Below, piece by piece: positions 7,400-16,435 of a stretch of DNA of 40,435 nucleotides. Below the pieces are notes generated by a model, which saw only the letters and a program-made list of their open reading frames with translations, did no database searches and was not told where the DNA came from. The DNA comes from Ruminococcus sp. (GTDB taxonomy: Bacteria > Bacillota > Clostridia > Oscillospirales > Ruminococcaceae), in the NCBI RefSeq assembly GCF_017650195.1, contig NZ_JAGCFH010000035.1, positions 1-40,435 of the forward strand, written 5' to 3'. How positions within the stretch are numbered: position 1 is the first letter of the stretch; every line of letters starts with the position of its first letter. The position numbers and the translations under genes are program-made.

Positions 7400-10300
7400 A
7401 TGGAAAACAAGATAACTTTTGGCGGCAATATGACCGCGCAGATCAATTTTGCGATGCAGCAGAACTATGTTCCCGTGTTCAGAAATATGGTAATGACCAA
7501 CAATACTGGCGAGGAACTTAAAAATGTGCGTCTTAGGATAAGATTTGAGCCGGAATTTGCCAAGACCTTTGAAGCTGTTCCCGTCGATCTCAAACCGTCC
7601 GAGCCTGTGGAGATATCTCCTATCAATATAATACTGCTTTCGGACTATCTTTTCAGTCTGACGGAAAAGCTTGTGGGAAACGTTACCATACAGGCACTGC
7701 AAGGCGAAGAGGTCATAGCCGAGGAGAGCCGTAATATAGAGCTCCTTGCCTACGACCAGTGGTCAGGAATTAATTTCATGCCTGAGACTGTCGCAGCCTT
7801 TGTTTCTCCCAATCACCCAAAGGTTCAGGAGATAGTTGCCGCAGCCGGTGTTTACTTGAAAAAATGGTGCGGAGATCCTGCCTTTACAGGATATCAGACA
7901 AAGAACCCGAATATAGTTAAGCAGCAGATGGGGGCGATATATGCAGCCCTCCAGGAGCAGAACATAGCCTATACCATGCCGCCTGCAAGCTTTGAGGAAG
8001 CTCAGCGCATACGAATGCCCGATACGGTCCTTGAAGGAAAACAAGGTACATGCCTTGATCTTGCGGTACTGTACTGTTCATGCCTTGAGGCTGTCGGACT
8101 TAATCCTATGATAGTTATAATACAGGGACACGCCTTTGCAGGCTGCTGGCTTGAAAACGAGACCTACTCTGACTGCATCCAGTATGATATGTCGGCTCTC
8201 ACAAAGCGCATAGCCCACGGTATAGATGCAATAAGCATAGTAGAGTGTACCGACTTCGTGGCAGGAAAGAATACTGATTTTGATAGTGCTGAGAACCATG
8301 CAGCCGCTCATCTTGATGATGAGTCGAAATTCTGCTTTGCCATAGATATAAGCCGTACACGTTCCAGCGGCATACGTCCCGTTCCATCGAGAGTATCAGA
8401 GGACGGCTCTTTCAAGGCTGTTGACTACGGCGCACGCAAAAAGTCGGAGATAACTTCGGCTCCAAATGAGATAGATATTTCCGCACAGGCAGTCAGCGGA
8501 GAGGCAAGAGAGGTCACAAAGCAGGTGATGTGGGAGAGAAAGCTCCTTGACATGAGCCTGAGGAACAGTCTTCTGAACTTCCGTGCTACAGCCATGAGTG
8601 TTCAGCTAATGATAAACGACCTTGGCGTACTGGAGGACGAGATATCAAAGGGCGAGGACTTCAAGATAATGCCCATGCCAAATGATATGACCCTTCAGAT
8701 GTCCGATAGCAAGATATACGAGATAGAAAACGAAAAAGATATCATAACCACAATATCCGAGTCGGAGTTTAAGAGTCACCGTCTGCGCACCTTTATGAAG
8801 GAAGCAGACCTTGAAAAGATAATGAAGAAGCTTCACAGGCAGGCAAAGACTAGCATGGAAGAAAACGGTGTAAACACTATCTATCTGGCACTTGGTTTCC
8901 TTCGTTGGTACGAGACTGAAAAGAGCGACAAGCCAAGATATGCTCCGCTTGTACTTGTTCCTATAGATATTATCCGCAAGGTACAGGAAAAGACATATGT
9001 TATACGTATGCGCGACGAGGATACCCAGGTTAATATAACCATGCTGGAGTATATACGTCAGACTTTCGGTATTGATATTAAGGGACTTGATCCAGTTCCC
9101 GAGGACGAGAACGGAGTAAACCTCCAGCTCATACTAAATACTGTAAGACAGAATATTATGTCTCAGCCTCGCTGGGATATAGTTGACTATGCCTTTATAG
9201 GACAGTTCTCATTTAACCGTTTCATTATGTGGAACGATATACGCAACCGTGCTGATGAGTTGGCAAAGAATAAGGTAGTTGCAAGTCTTATCTCGGGCAA
9301 GACCGAGTGGGAAGGGGACGATCTCTACATATCTCCCCTAGACCTTGACAACAATGTAGCTCCAACGGATCTAGTTGTGCCGCTGAGTGCGGATTCGTCT
9401 CAGCTTGCGGCGGTATATGCTGCTTCTCAGGGCAAGAGTTTCGTGCTTCACGGACCTCCCGGAAGCGGTAAGTCCCAGACTATAACCAATATGATAGCAA
9501 GTGCTCTGTACCAGGGGAAATCTGTGCTTTTCGTCGCTGAGAAAATGGCTGCTCTGTCGGTAGTTGAAAAGCGACTGAACAAGGTTGGTCTTGGCCCCTT
9601 CTGTATAGAGCTCCACTCCAATAAGGCGCAGAAAAGAGCAGTACTAAAGCAACTTGAGGAAACTCTCAATGTGGGACGTATCAAAAAGCCTGCCGAGTAC
9701 AAGGCACAGGCTGACAAGATAGCCGAAATGAGGAAAGAGCTCAACGGCACTATGGAGGAGATACACAAAAAGCGCAATTTCGGCTGTTCTATGTATGACG
9801 CAGCTGTAAGATACGAGAAGAACAGCAGCTTTGGCGGAAAGTTCACTTTTACTAATGAGCAGCTGGACGCTATGAGCGAGACTTCATATTCTGCGTGGCG
9901 TGAAACGCTTGAAAGCCTTGCTGCGGCAGGCAGAGAGTTTGGTGATGTTACCACTACTGCTCTCGGAGTGTGCGAGCTTACCTCCTGCACTCCCGAAACA
10001 AGGGGAGCTATGGAAGCAAAGCTCGGCGAACTTAAAAAAGCGCTTGCCACTGCACAAAGTGATACCGCACAGCTTGCTTCGTTTACCGGAAGCGATGAAA
10101 TGACCTTTGAGGAGTGCAAGCTTGCCGCAGAGATAATTACAGCCTCTGCTAACGGTGAGCAGCTCCTGCCGGATATAATTTCCGACAGCCGCTGGAACGG
10201 TTTCAAGGAGCCTGCGCAGGCACTTATATCTACTGGTAAAGAGCTTTCACAGGTAAAGGATGAGCTCATGTCACAGTTTGAGTCGTCAGTGCTGAACTAT

Positions 10301-13171
10301 AACGCTTCCGACGCTCTTGTAAAGTGGAAGACAGCACAGAGCAAATGGTTCCTTGCGAAGAGCATAGGCAGTAAGAAGCTTGTAAAAGAGCTTGCGGCTC
10401 ACGCTAAAACATCTTCATCGGTAACTAAGGATAATATCACACAGTATTACGATAAGATAAATCAGTTCAGTGTTTTGAAAGAGCAGATAGCATCGGCTCA
10501 GCCTGATCTGGTGAAGTATTTCGGCAGTTTCAGGTTAGATGAAAATACCGACTGGAATGCGGTTGAGAGCTGCGTTTCTCGTTCCACAGAGCTTGGGGAG
10601 AGAGTTGCAGCTTCAACTTTCAGTGCTGATATAAAACAGAAGCTATGCGAGAGCCTTACAACGGGTGTAAACGGCGACACTTCAAAGATAACCGCTGATT
10701 ATTCCGCACTTGAAAAAGTAACATCAGAGTTGAGAAGCAGCTTTGGAATAAATACGGACAAGCTCATAACCGGAGAGAACTGGGGCAGCGACGCTCAGAT
10801 GAAGGCAGACGCTGTTGTTGAGGCTCTGCCGCAGCTTAAAGAGTGGACTGGAATCGTTACTATCTGCAACAAGCTGAGAGAGTATGGTATAGGAAATGTT
10901 GCTGATGCCTATATAAATGGTGAGGTTCCTACAGAGGAGCTTATCCCAGCATTTGACTGCGATATCAGCAAGGCAATGGTCACAAGTACTATTTCCCGTA
11001 CAAGCGAGCTTGCTAAATTCCAGGGAACACTGTTCGAGGATACGATAAGAAAATTCGGCGAGGTACTCGATAACTTCTCGACTCTGTCAATAAAGGAGCT
11101 TGCAGCTGATCTATCAGCGAAGATACCAACTCCGGGCAGCTCGGCTAACAGTTCTGAGATAGGAATACTCCAGAAGGCAATAAAGTCAGGCGGCAGAATG
11201 ATGTCCATACGTAAGCTTTTTGACAGCATACCAAACCTTCTGCGCAGAATGTGTCCTGTAATGCTCATGAGCCCTATTTCAGTGGCTCAGTATATAGACC
11301 CATCTTACCCTAAATTTGACCTCGTTATATTCGATGAGGCTTCACAGCTCCCCACCTGCGAGGCAGTTGGTGCTATCGCAAGAGGTGACAATGTTATCGT
11401 TGTTGGCGACCCGAAACAGCTTCCGCCTACGAGCTTCTTTGCTTCAAATCAGGTAGATGAGGAGAACTATGAGAAGGAAGATCTTGAAAGCGTACTTGAC
11501 GACTGTCTTGCACTTTCTATGCCGCAGAAGCACCTTCTTTGGCATTACCGTTCTCGCCACGAGAGCCTTATTGCATACAGCAATTCCAAGTACTACGAGA
11601 ACAAGTTATATACTTTCCCGTCACCTGACGATCAGGTATCGGAGGTCAGCTGGGTACATGTTGAGGGCTACTACGACAAGAGTTCAACACGTACTAATAA
11701 GGCGGAGGCTCAGACAGTTGTTGAAGAGATATGCCGCAGACTTAGAGATGAAAAACTAAGAAAGTTAAGTATAGGCGTAGTTACGTTCAGTCTGCCTCAA
11801 CAGAACCTTATCGACGATCTGCTCATGGACGCTTACCGTGACGATCCGAAACTTGAGGAATATGCTAACGAGATGTACGAACCCATACTTATAAAGAACC
11901 TTGAAAACGTACAGGGTGATGAGCGTGACGTTATCATGTTCTCTATCGGTTACGGTCCCGACAAGGAGGGCAAGGTATCAATGAACTTCGGTCCGCTTAA
12001 CCGCGACGGAGGTTGGAGAAGACTTAATGTTGCCATATCACGTTCAAAGTGTAAGATGATAGTGTTCTCTGTCATCACTCCTGATATGATAGATCTTTCA
12101 AGAACACGTTCTGACGGTGTAGAGGGACTTAAAGGCTTCCTTGAATTTGCCGCAAAGGGCAGGAGCGCTCTTCCGGTGAGAGCAGGTTCAAAGAGCGGCA
12201 CCGAGGGCTTTGAAACTGTAGTTGCGGCAGAGCTCAAAAAGCTTGGCTATGACTGCAAGTGTAGCGTGGGTTGCTCAGACTACAAGGTAGATGTGGCAGT
12301 TGTTAATCCAGACAAGACAGATACCTATATCATGGGAATAAACTGCGGAAATGAGGCTTATTTTCACAATGGCACAGCAAGCGACAGGAGTCTTTCACAG
12401 CCATCTGTACTCAGGGGGCTTGGCTGGAATGTCATGAACGTTTATATCATCGACTGGCTCGACAATAAGGAAAAGGTACTGGCTAAGATAAAGACTGAAA
12501 TAGACACTGCTATAGCAAAATACCGTGATCCTGGTTCTGCTCCGGCAGCTGAGGAAAAGAAAAAGCAGGAGATAGTCTTCGAGACAGAGGAAGTAAGCAG
12601 CTTTACCGAGAGTTTTGACGAGTTCAAGTCCTTCAAGATAAAGGCTCTGGGTACCTCAGAGAATTTTACCGAGGTTGCTTCCGCCAAAATAACCAAATGC
12701 ATAAACGATATTCTTTCTGTTGAAGCTCCCATGAACAAGAAGAGCCTTGCAAAAAAGACTTTCTCATGCTGGGGAATTTCTCGTCCCGGCGCAAATATGA
12801 AAGCGTTATTCGAGTCAGCCTTTGAAAAAGCTGACGCAAAGGTGACTGCGGCAGGTGAGAACGAGTATGTATGGCTTGCTTCTCAGAAACCTGAGGAGTA
12901 CGACAGGTGCAGGACGGTATATAAGAACGACGACAAACGAGATATCGACGATGTTGCGCCTGAGGAAATAGCTGTGGGCATTAGGGAGATAATGACTCGA
13001 CAGGTGGCTATGGCTCGTGAGGATCTTCTCCGCGAGGTTGCTCATCTTTTCGGATTCACAAGGGTAACTCCCTCACTGGAGACCTCTGTATCTCTTGGCA
13101 TAAAGGCGGCTAAGAACCGCGGCTGGGTAGGCTTCTCTGAGGACGGAAGAGTAACCTGCACGGAAAATTGA
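7400..13171 (+). CDS. Giant transglutaminase-like / DUF4011-type SF1 helicase / nuclease-fold / DUF3320-like protein
   Basis: A 1923-aa protein. The first 110 residues look like a beta-sandwich. Next is a transglutaminase-like region (GKQGTCLDLAVLYCSCL, Cys about 217; GHAFAGCWL, His about 245; Asp near 263). WERKLLDMSLRNSLLNF near 378 begins the DUF4011-type lead-in. The COG1112 superfamily 1 helicase has Walker A GPPGSGKSQT (about 685), DEASQ (about 1311), GDPKQLPPT (about 1336), QGDERDVI (about 1505) and NVAISRSK (about 1542). From about 1602 comes a Vsr-like endonuclease fold whose catalytic Glu is replaced (INCGN instead of IECDG). The C-terminal 80 residues resemble DUF3320. ATG 7400 was chosen because GGAGG at 7390-7394 fits it and overlaps the alternative ATG 7388. 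Related helicases occur in defence islands, but no partner gene is adjacent. Confidence 0.9.
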   Translation: MENKITFGGNMTAQINFAMQQNYVPVFRNMVMTNNTGEELKNVRLRIRFEPEFAKTFEAVPVDLKPSEPVEISPINIILLSDYLFSLTEKLVGNVTIQALQGEEVIAEESRNIELLAYDQWSGINFMPETVAAFVSPNHPKVQEIVAAAGVYLKKWCGDPAFTGYQTKNPNIVKQQMGAIYAALQEQNIAYTMPPASFEEAQRIRMPDTVLEGKQGTCLDLAVLYCSCLEAVGLNPMIVIIQGHAFAGCWLENETYSDCIQYDMSALTKRIAHGIDAISIVECTDFVAGKNTDFDSAENHAAAHLDDESKFCFAIDISRTRSSGIRPVPSRVSEDGSFKAVDYGARKKSEITSAPNEIDISAQAVSGEAREVTKQVMWERKLLDMSLRNSLLNFRATAMSVQLMINDLGVLEDEISKGEDFKIMPMPNDMTLQMSDSKIYEIENEKDIITTISESEFKSHRLRTFMKEADLEKIMKKLHRQAKTSMEENGVNTIYLALGFLRWYETEKSDKPRYAPLVLVPIDIIRKVQEKTYVIRMRDEDTQVNITMLEYIRQTFGIDIKGLDPVPEDENGVNLQLILNTVRQNIMSQPRWDIVDYAFIGQFSFNRFIMWNDIRNRADELAKNKVVASLISGKTEWEGDDLYISPLDLDNNVAPTDLVVPLSADSSQLAAVYAASQGKSFVLHGPPGSGKSQTITNMIASALYQGKSVLFVAEKMAALSVVEKRLNKVGLGPFCIELHSNKAQKRAVLKQLEETLNVGRIKKPAEYKAQADKIAEMRKELNGTMEEIHKKRNFGCSMYDAAVRYEKNSSFGGKFTFTNEQLDAMSETSYSAWRETLESLAAAGREFGDVTTTALGVCELTSCTPETRGAMEAKLGELKKALATAQSDTAQLASFTGSDEMTFEECKLAAEIITASANGEQLLPDIISDSRWNGFKEPAQALISTGKELSQVKDELMSQFESSVLNYNASDALVKWKTAQSKWFLAKSIGSKKLVKELAAHAKTSSSVTKDNITQYYDKINQFSVLKEQIASAQPDLVKYFGSFRLDENTDWNAVESCVSRSTELGERVAASTFSADIKQKLCESLTTGVNGDTSKITADYSALEKVTSELRSSFGINTDKLITGENWGSDAQMKADAVVEALPQLKEWTGIVTICNKLREYGIGNVADAYINGEVPTEELIPAFDCDISKAMVTSTISRTSELAKFQGTLFEDTIRKFGEVLDNFSTLSIKELAADLSAKIPTPGSSANSSEIGILQKAIKSGGRMMSIRKLFDSIPNLLRRMCPVMLMSPISVAQYIDPSYPKFDLVIFDEASQLPTCEAVGAIARGDNVIVVGDPKQLPPTSFFASNQVDEENYEKEDLESVLDDCLALSMPQKHLLWHYRSRHESLIAYSNSKYYENKLYTFPSPDDQVSEVSWVHVEGYYDKSSTRTNKAEAQTVVEEICRRLRDEKLRKLSIGVVTFSLPQQNLIDDLLMDAYRDDPKLEEYANEMYEPILIKNLENVQGDERDVIMFSIGYGPDKEGKVSMNFGPLNRDGGWRRLNVAISRSKCKMIVFSVITPDMIDLSRTRSDGVEGLKGFLEFAAKGRSALPVRAGSKSGTEGFETVVAAELKKLGYDCKCSVGCSDYKVDVAVVNPDKTDTYIMGINCGNEAYFHNGTASDRSLSQPSVLRGLGWNVMNVYIIDWLDNKEKVLAKIKTEIDTAIAKYRDPGSAPAAEEKKKQEIVFETEEVSSFTESFDEFKSFKIKALGTSENFTEVASAKITKCINDILSVEAPMNKKSLAKKTFSCWGISRPGANMKALFESAFEKADAKVTAAGENEYVWLASQKPEEYDRCRTVYKNDDKRDIDDVAPEEIAVGIREIMTRQVAMAREDLLREVAHLFGFTRVTPSLETSVSLGIKAAKNRGWVGFSEDGRVTCTEN

Positions 13172-13187
13172 TTTTTGGAGAATTAAA

Positions 13188-14525
13188 TTGAAACGTATTC
13201 TGATACTAATAGGAAAAATCATAGTTAAGCTCCTGAAACTGTTGCACAGGAACGCCGGAAACCTTCCGGGTATCGTTCTGTGGCATCTTTCAGGGCATAA
13301 GGCGGTATCCATGTTCAAGGTTGACTGCCCTATAATAGCGGTAACAGGAACTAACGGAAAGACTTCCGTAACAAACTGTATCGCTCAGCTTTTTGAGCGC
13401 AGCGGAAAGAAGATAATCATCAACAAGGAGGGCAATAACCTGGATACGGGTATATGCTCCATGCTTCTGAAATACTGTGATATGTCGGGAAGAGTAAAGG
13501 CTGATATGCTGATACTTGAAACTGATGAATCTCACGTCCCAGTGGTATATTCGCAGCTGAAGCTGGATACTCTTGTGGTGCTGAACTTCTTTCGCGACCA
13601 GCTTGATAGAAATGGCGAAATGGAGACACTGATACAGAAGATAAACGGCTTCTGTAAGACCTTTGAGGGCAATCTTATCCTCAACGGCGACGACCCGAAT
13701 ACTGCTCGTCTTGGCAGGGCTAATCCAGGTAATAAGAACGTTAGATACTTTCATGCGGAGCCCTACGCCTTTGCTACAAAGAAGATATTTGAAGCCTCGG
13801 AGGGACGCTTCTGTCCATTCTGCGGAGAGCCTCTTGAATACGAGTACTATCAGTACTCACACATCGGAAAGTTTATCTGTAAAAAGTGTGGTTTCGGTAG
13901 CCATGAGCCATATATCACTGCAAAGGATATCGACCTTGAAAAGCCTGTGTTCACTGCGGATGGTCATACCTATTCGCCCAAACTGAACAGTATCTACAAT
14001 ATCTACAATATGACCGCTGTTGCGGCTGCGGCAAAGCTCTATGATATTGATCAGAAGATAACCGACGGTGTTATCAACAGCTATACCGTGAAAAATGGAC
14101 GTATGGAAAACTTCATGCTTGGAAAGAGCAAGGCTACTCTCAATCTTGCAAAGAACCCCGTGGGAGCAAATATGACGCTTCGCGTCATGAACGAGATGCA
14201 GGGAGAGAAGGAGTTGCTTTTCGTGCTCAACGACAATATTGCCGATGGTCTAGACGTATCGTGGATATACGATATCAATTTCAGTATATTTGAGCGTGTA
14301 ACAAGAGTAGTGACTTCGGGCACGAGGGCTTACGATATAGCTGTCCGCATAAAGACGGCAGGCTACGACCCGGCTAAAATAGTAGTTCGTCCCGACCTTG
14401 ATAAGGCGGTTGAGGAGCTTGCGAGCACTGAGGGAAGAAAGTTCGTTATTGCCAACTATACTGCAGTCCAGCCAACAAGAAGCGCCCTTAAGCGCTATAT
14501 CGCAAAGCATGGAGGTAAAAAATGA
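13188..14525 (+). CDS. murT: Lipid II isoglutaminyl synthase, Mur ligase-like subunit MurT
   Basis: MurT activates the alpha-carboxylate of D-Glu in lipid II with ATP so that ammonia from GatD can amidate it to D-isoglutamine, a cytoplasmic peptidoglycan modification common in Gram-positives. It is 445 aa. The ATP loop is GTNGKTSVTNC; a four-Cys zinc ribbon (FCPFCGEPLE and ICKKCGFG) is inserted in the central domain, a MurT hallmark; the C-terminal domain has FVLNDNIADGLDVSWIYD, including the Asp used as third catalytic residue in studied MurT. The start is TTG at 13188, with GGAG at 13177-13180 seven bases before; no ATG fits better. It overlaps gatD by four bases and follows the helicase gene by 16 bases, so it may share its transcript. 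Confidence 0.95.
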   Translation: MKRILILIGKIIVKLLKLLHRNAGNLPGIVLWHLSGHKAVSMFKVDCPIIAVTGTNGKTSVTNCIAQLFERSGKKIIINKEGNNLDTGICSMLLKYCDMSGRVKADMLILETDESHVPVVYSQLKLDTLVVLNFFRDQLDRNGEMETLIQKINGFCKTFEGNLILNGDDPNTARLGRANPGNKNVRYFHAEPYAFATKKIFEASEGRFCPFCGEPLEYEYYQYSHIGKFICKKCGFGSHEPYITAKDIDLEKPVFTADGHTYSPKLNSIYNIYNMTAVAAAAKLYDIDQKITDGVINSYTVKNGRMENFMLGKSKATLNLAKNPVGANMTLRVMNEMQGEKELLFVLNDNIADGLDVSWIYDINFSIFERVTRVVTSGTRAYDIAVRIKTAGYDPAKIVVRPDLDKAVEELASTEGRKFVIANYTAVQPTRSALKRYIAKHGGKK

Positions 14526-15265
14526 AAACAGTCAGGATAATACATTTGTATGCCGATATGCTTGACCTTTACGGCGACAGCGGTAATATGGAGGTATTCT
14601 CCTTCCGCTGCAAAAAGAGGGGAATCGACTGTCAGATAGACAAGTACTCCATTGATTCGGAAATACCAGATTTCAGCTCTTACGACCTTATATATATAGG
14701 CGGCGGAGCAGACCTTGAACAGCAGCATATCTCAGCTGATCTGCTTAAATGCAGGGAGGGGATAATCGACGCATATAAAAAGGGCACATTCCTTTTTCTT
14801 ATCTGTGGTGGATATCAGCTCATGGGAAAATACTATCGTGATGCTGACGGGAACGAAATAAAGGGTCTAGGATTGTTCGATTATTTCACTGTTGCTCCAA
14901 ACAGCCGAAGGAAGCGCTGTATAGGCAATATAGTTATTGAGACCGATATTGCTGGCAAGCCTGTGAAGGTGGTGGGATTTGAAAATCACGGTGGTCAGAC
15001 ACAAGGAGTGAAAACTCCCTTCGGAAAGGTACTGTATGGAAACGGCAACTGCTCAAAGAGCGAGGCTGAGGGCTACTGCGAAAAAAATGTTATAGCAACA
15101 TATCTGCATGGCCCATGTTTGTCGAAGAATCCCGAGATATCAGACTATATGATAGAGTACTGTATAAACAGGGGAGAAAAGGAACATATCGCTCTCGAAC
15201 CTCTCAACGATGATCTCGAAAAGGAATGCAGGCAGGTAATGCTTGACAGACTGCTTAGAAAATAA
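14522..15265 (+). CDS. gatD: Lipid II isoglutaminyl synthase, glutaminase subunit GatD
   Basis: A class I glutamine amidotransferase-like subunit that hydrolyses glutamine and supplies ammonia to MurT. It is 247 aa, the usual length. It has the nucleophile LICGGYQLMG, the GatD-specific ENHGGQTQG stretch, and the catalytic His in ATYLHGPCLSKNPE. The ATG overlaps the murT stop (ATGA), with GGAGG at 14511-14515 six bases before. This conserved two-gene arrangement makes the assignment firm. Confidence 0.95.
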   Translation: MKTVRIIHLYADMLDLYGDSGNMEVFSFRCKKRGIDCQIDKYSIDSEIPDFSSYDLIYIGGGADLEQQHISADLLKCREGIIDAYKKGTFLFLICGGYQLMGKYYRDADGNEIKGLGLFDYFTVAPNSRRKRCIGNIVIETDIAGKPVKVVGFENHGGQTQGVKTPFGKVLYGNGNCSKSEAEGYCEKNVIATYLHGPCLSKNPEISDYMIEYCINRGEKEHIALEPLNDDLEKECRQVMLDRLLRK

Positions 15266-15299
15266 GTAGAAATTAGATAGTAGAGAGTAGTTGACGTGA

Positions 15300-15347
15300 G
15301 GTGTGCTGTCGGCCGTGATAACTTCACAGTTATCATGTGTCCGCACC
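15300..15347. other. Structured intergenic element with nested inverted repeats
   Basis: Between gatD and the XRE regulator. The inner stem CGTGATAACT (15314-15323) pairs with AGTTATCATG (15328-15337) through ten positions with one G-T wobble around a TCAC loop; the outer GGTGTG (15300-15305) pairs with CGCACC (15342-15347) with one wobble. It lacks a T tract on either side, so it is not a standard terminator. It could be a leader or 3' UTR structure, or a remnant of a small repeat. Confidence 0.4.
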
Positions 15348-15385
15348 TAAATGCTATTAGCTTATATAAAGCAACAGACAGTTGC

Positions 15386-15413
15386 TTGCATTTATGGCTT
15401 ACTGTGATATAAT
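15386..15413 (+). promoter_or_regulatory. Promoter of the XRE zinc-ribbon regulator
   Basis: TTGCAT (15386-15391), 16-bp spacer, TATAAT (15408-15413) preceded by TGA, an extended -10. The gene start at 15432 is 18 bases past the -10, so the leader is very short. Confidence 0.65.
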
Positions 15414-15431
15414 GTAGTTGAGGTGATGAAT

Positions 15432-16196
15432 ATGGATACAAAAAATATCATACTTGAACTGAGAACACAAAAAGGTATGTCACAGGAGGAGCTTGCCAAA
15501 AAGATTTATGTTACACGTCAGGCTGTATCACGCTGGGAGACAGGCGAGACCGTACCCAATACTGAAACTCTTAAGCTACTCTCTCAACTGTTTGACGTAT
15601 CTATAAATACAATCCTAGGCTCGCCGAGAAAGCTTGTGTGTCAGTGCTGTGGTATGCCTCTTGAGGACGCTGCTGTAAGCAGGGAGACAGATGGTTCCTT
15701 CAATGAGGAGTACTGCAAATGGTGCTATGCTGACGGTCAATATAACTATCATGATATGGACGAGCTAATAGAGGTATGCGTAAAGAATATGACCGGTGAA
15801 GGCCATACAGAGGAGCAAGTTCGCGCGTACATGAAGGATATGCTTCCCAAGCTAAATTACTGGAAGAATCACAAGGAGCTTGCTGACGGAGGCGAGTTCG
15901 AGAGGTTTAAAAAGCAGCTCATAGACGAATTTAACGCTCTGAACATCAATGGAATGCCAAGGGTGGAAAGTCTAAATGCTTTAGTAGGAAGCTACGTTAA
16001 CCTAGCATACCCACTTCCTAACGGAAACAGCGTGAGATTTCTGGATGATGGTGCAACGTACCTCGGCAATCAACTGGAAAGTGAGTCCAGCGACGGTCGC
16101 TGTTTCGGCATACTGGCAAACAAGGAATTCCTCCTTGTAAGTACTTATGTCAAAGACGGAGAAGCTCCCGAACTCATTGTTTACAAGAAAAGATGA
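15432..16196 (+). CDS. XRE-family transcriptional regulator with zinc-ribbon domain
   Basis: A 254-aa protein. Residues 1-65 are a Cro/C1-type helix-turn-helix (MSQEELAKKIYVTRQAVSRWETGETVPN). Then come a zinc ribbon of the type CQCCGMPLE..CKWCYADG (about residues 71-105) and a helical region (YMKDMLPKLNYWK) found in the putative-zinc-ribbon family, followed by a C-terminal part that may sense a ligand. Zinc binding is inferred from the four Cys. The start at 15432 is five bases after GAGGTGA (15420-15426); ATG 15426 and GTG 15423 overlap that site and are less likely. Targets cannot be read from sequence. Confidence 0.85.
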   Translation: MDTKNIILELRTQKGMSQEELAKKIYVTRQAVSRWETGETVPNTETLKLLSQLFDVSINTILGSPRKLVCQCCGMPLEDAAVSRETDGSFNEEYCKWCYADGQYNYHDMDELIEVCVKNMTGEGHTEEQVRAYMKDMLPKLNYWKNHKELADGGEFERFKKQLIDEFNALNINGMPRVESLNALVGSYVNLAYPLPNGNSVRFLDDGATYLGNQLESESSDGRCFGILANKEFLLVSTYVKDGEAPELIVYKKR

Positions 16197-16300
16197 GAGG
16201 GAATCCGTAGTTCTGCTTCTGCAAATTTACTGCCGCTTCTATAAAGTTTTTGGAATGGACTGACATTCAATAGGAAAACTATTAAATATTAAAAAGTATT

Positions 16301-16330
16301 TTGAACTTTGTAGACAAGTACAAATATAGG
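16301..16330 (+). promoter_or_regulatory. Weak promoter-like site with a dyad filling its spacer
   Basis: TTGAAC (16301-16306) and TATAGG (16325-16330) are 18 bases apart, and the spacer is exactly the inverted repeat TTTGTA-GACAAG-TACAAA. A regulator dimer could sit between the boxes. The -10 is poor, so this is tentative. A terminator follows at 16357-16380. Confidence 0.25.
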
Positions 16331-16356
16331 ATACGATTTTTGTGCATTATTAATTG

Positions 16357-16380
16357 ACGGACAGCTTTGCTGTCCGTTTT
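16357..16380 (+). terminator. Intrinsic terminator upstream of the flippase gene
   Basis: ACGGACAGC (16357-16365), loop TTT, GCTGTCCGT (16369-16377) and a run of T. It is 160 bases after the regulator stop and 56 bases before the flippase start, so it may end the regulator transcript or attenuate a transcript entering the flippase gene. Confidence 0.85.
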
Positions 16381-16435
16381 GTCATTTTTCATCATTTTCT
16401 TCCATAAAATGCATTAGTAAACAATGGAGGATGCT

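Noticed and set aside
9448..10269. A 273-codon minus-strand frame inside the helicase gene
   Set aside because: Ser/Leu-rich shadow of the helicase coding strand, with no ribosome site and no recognisable motif.
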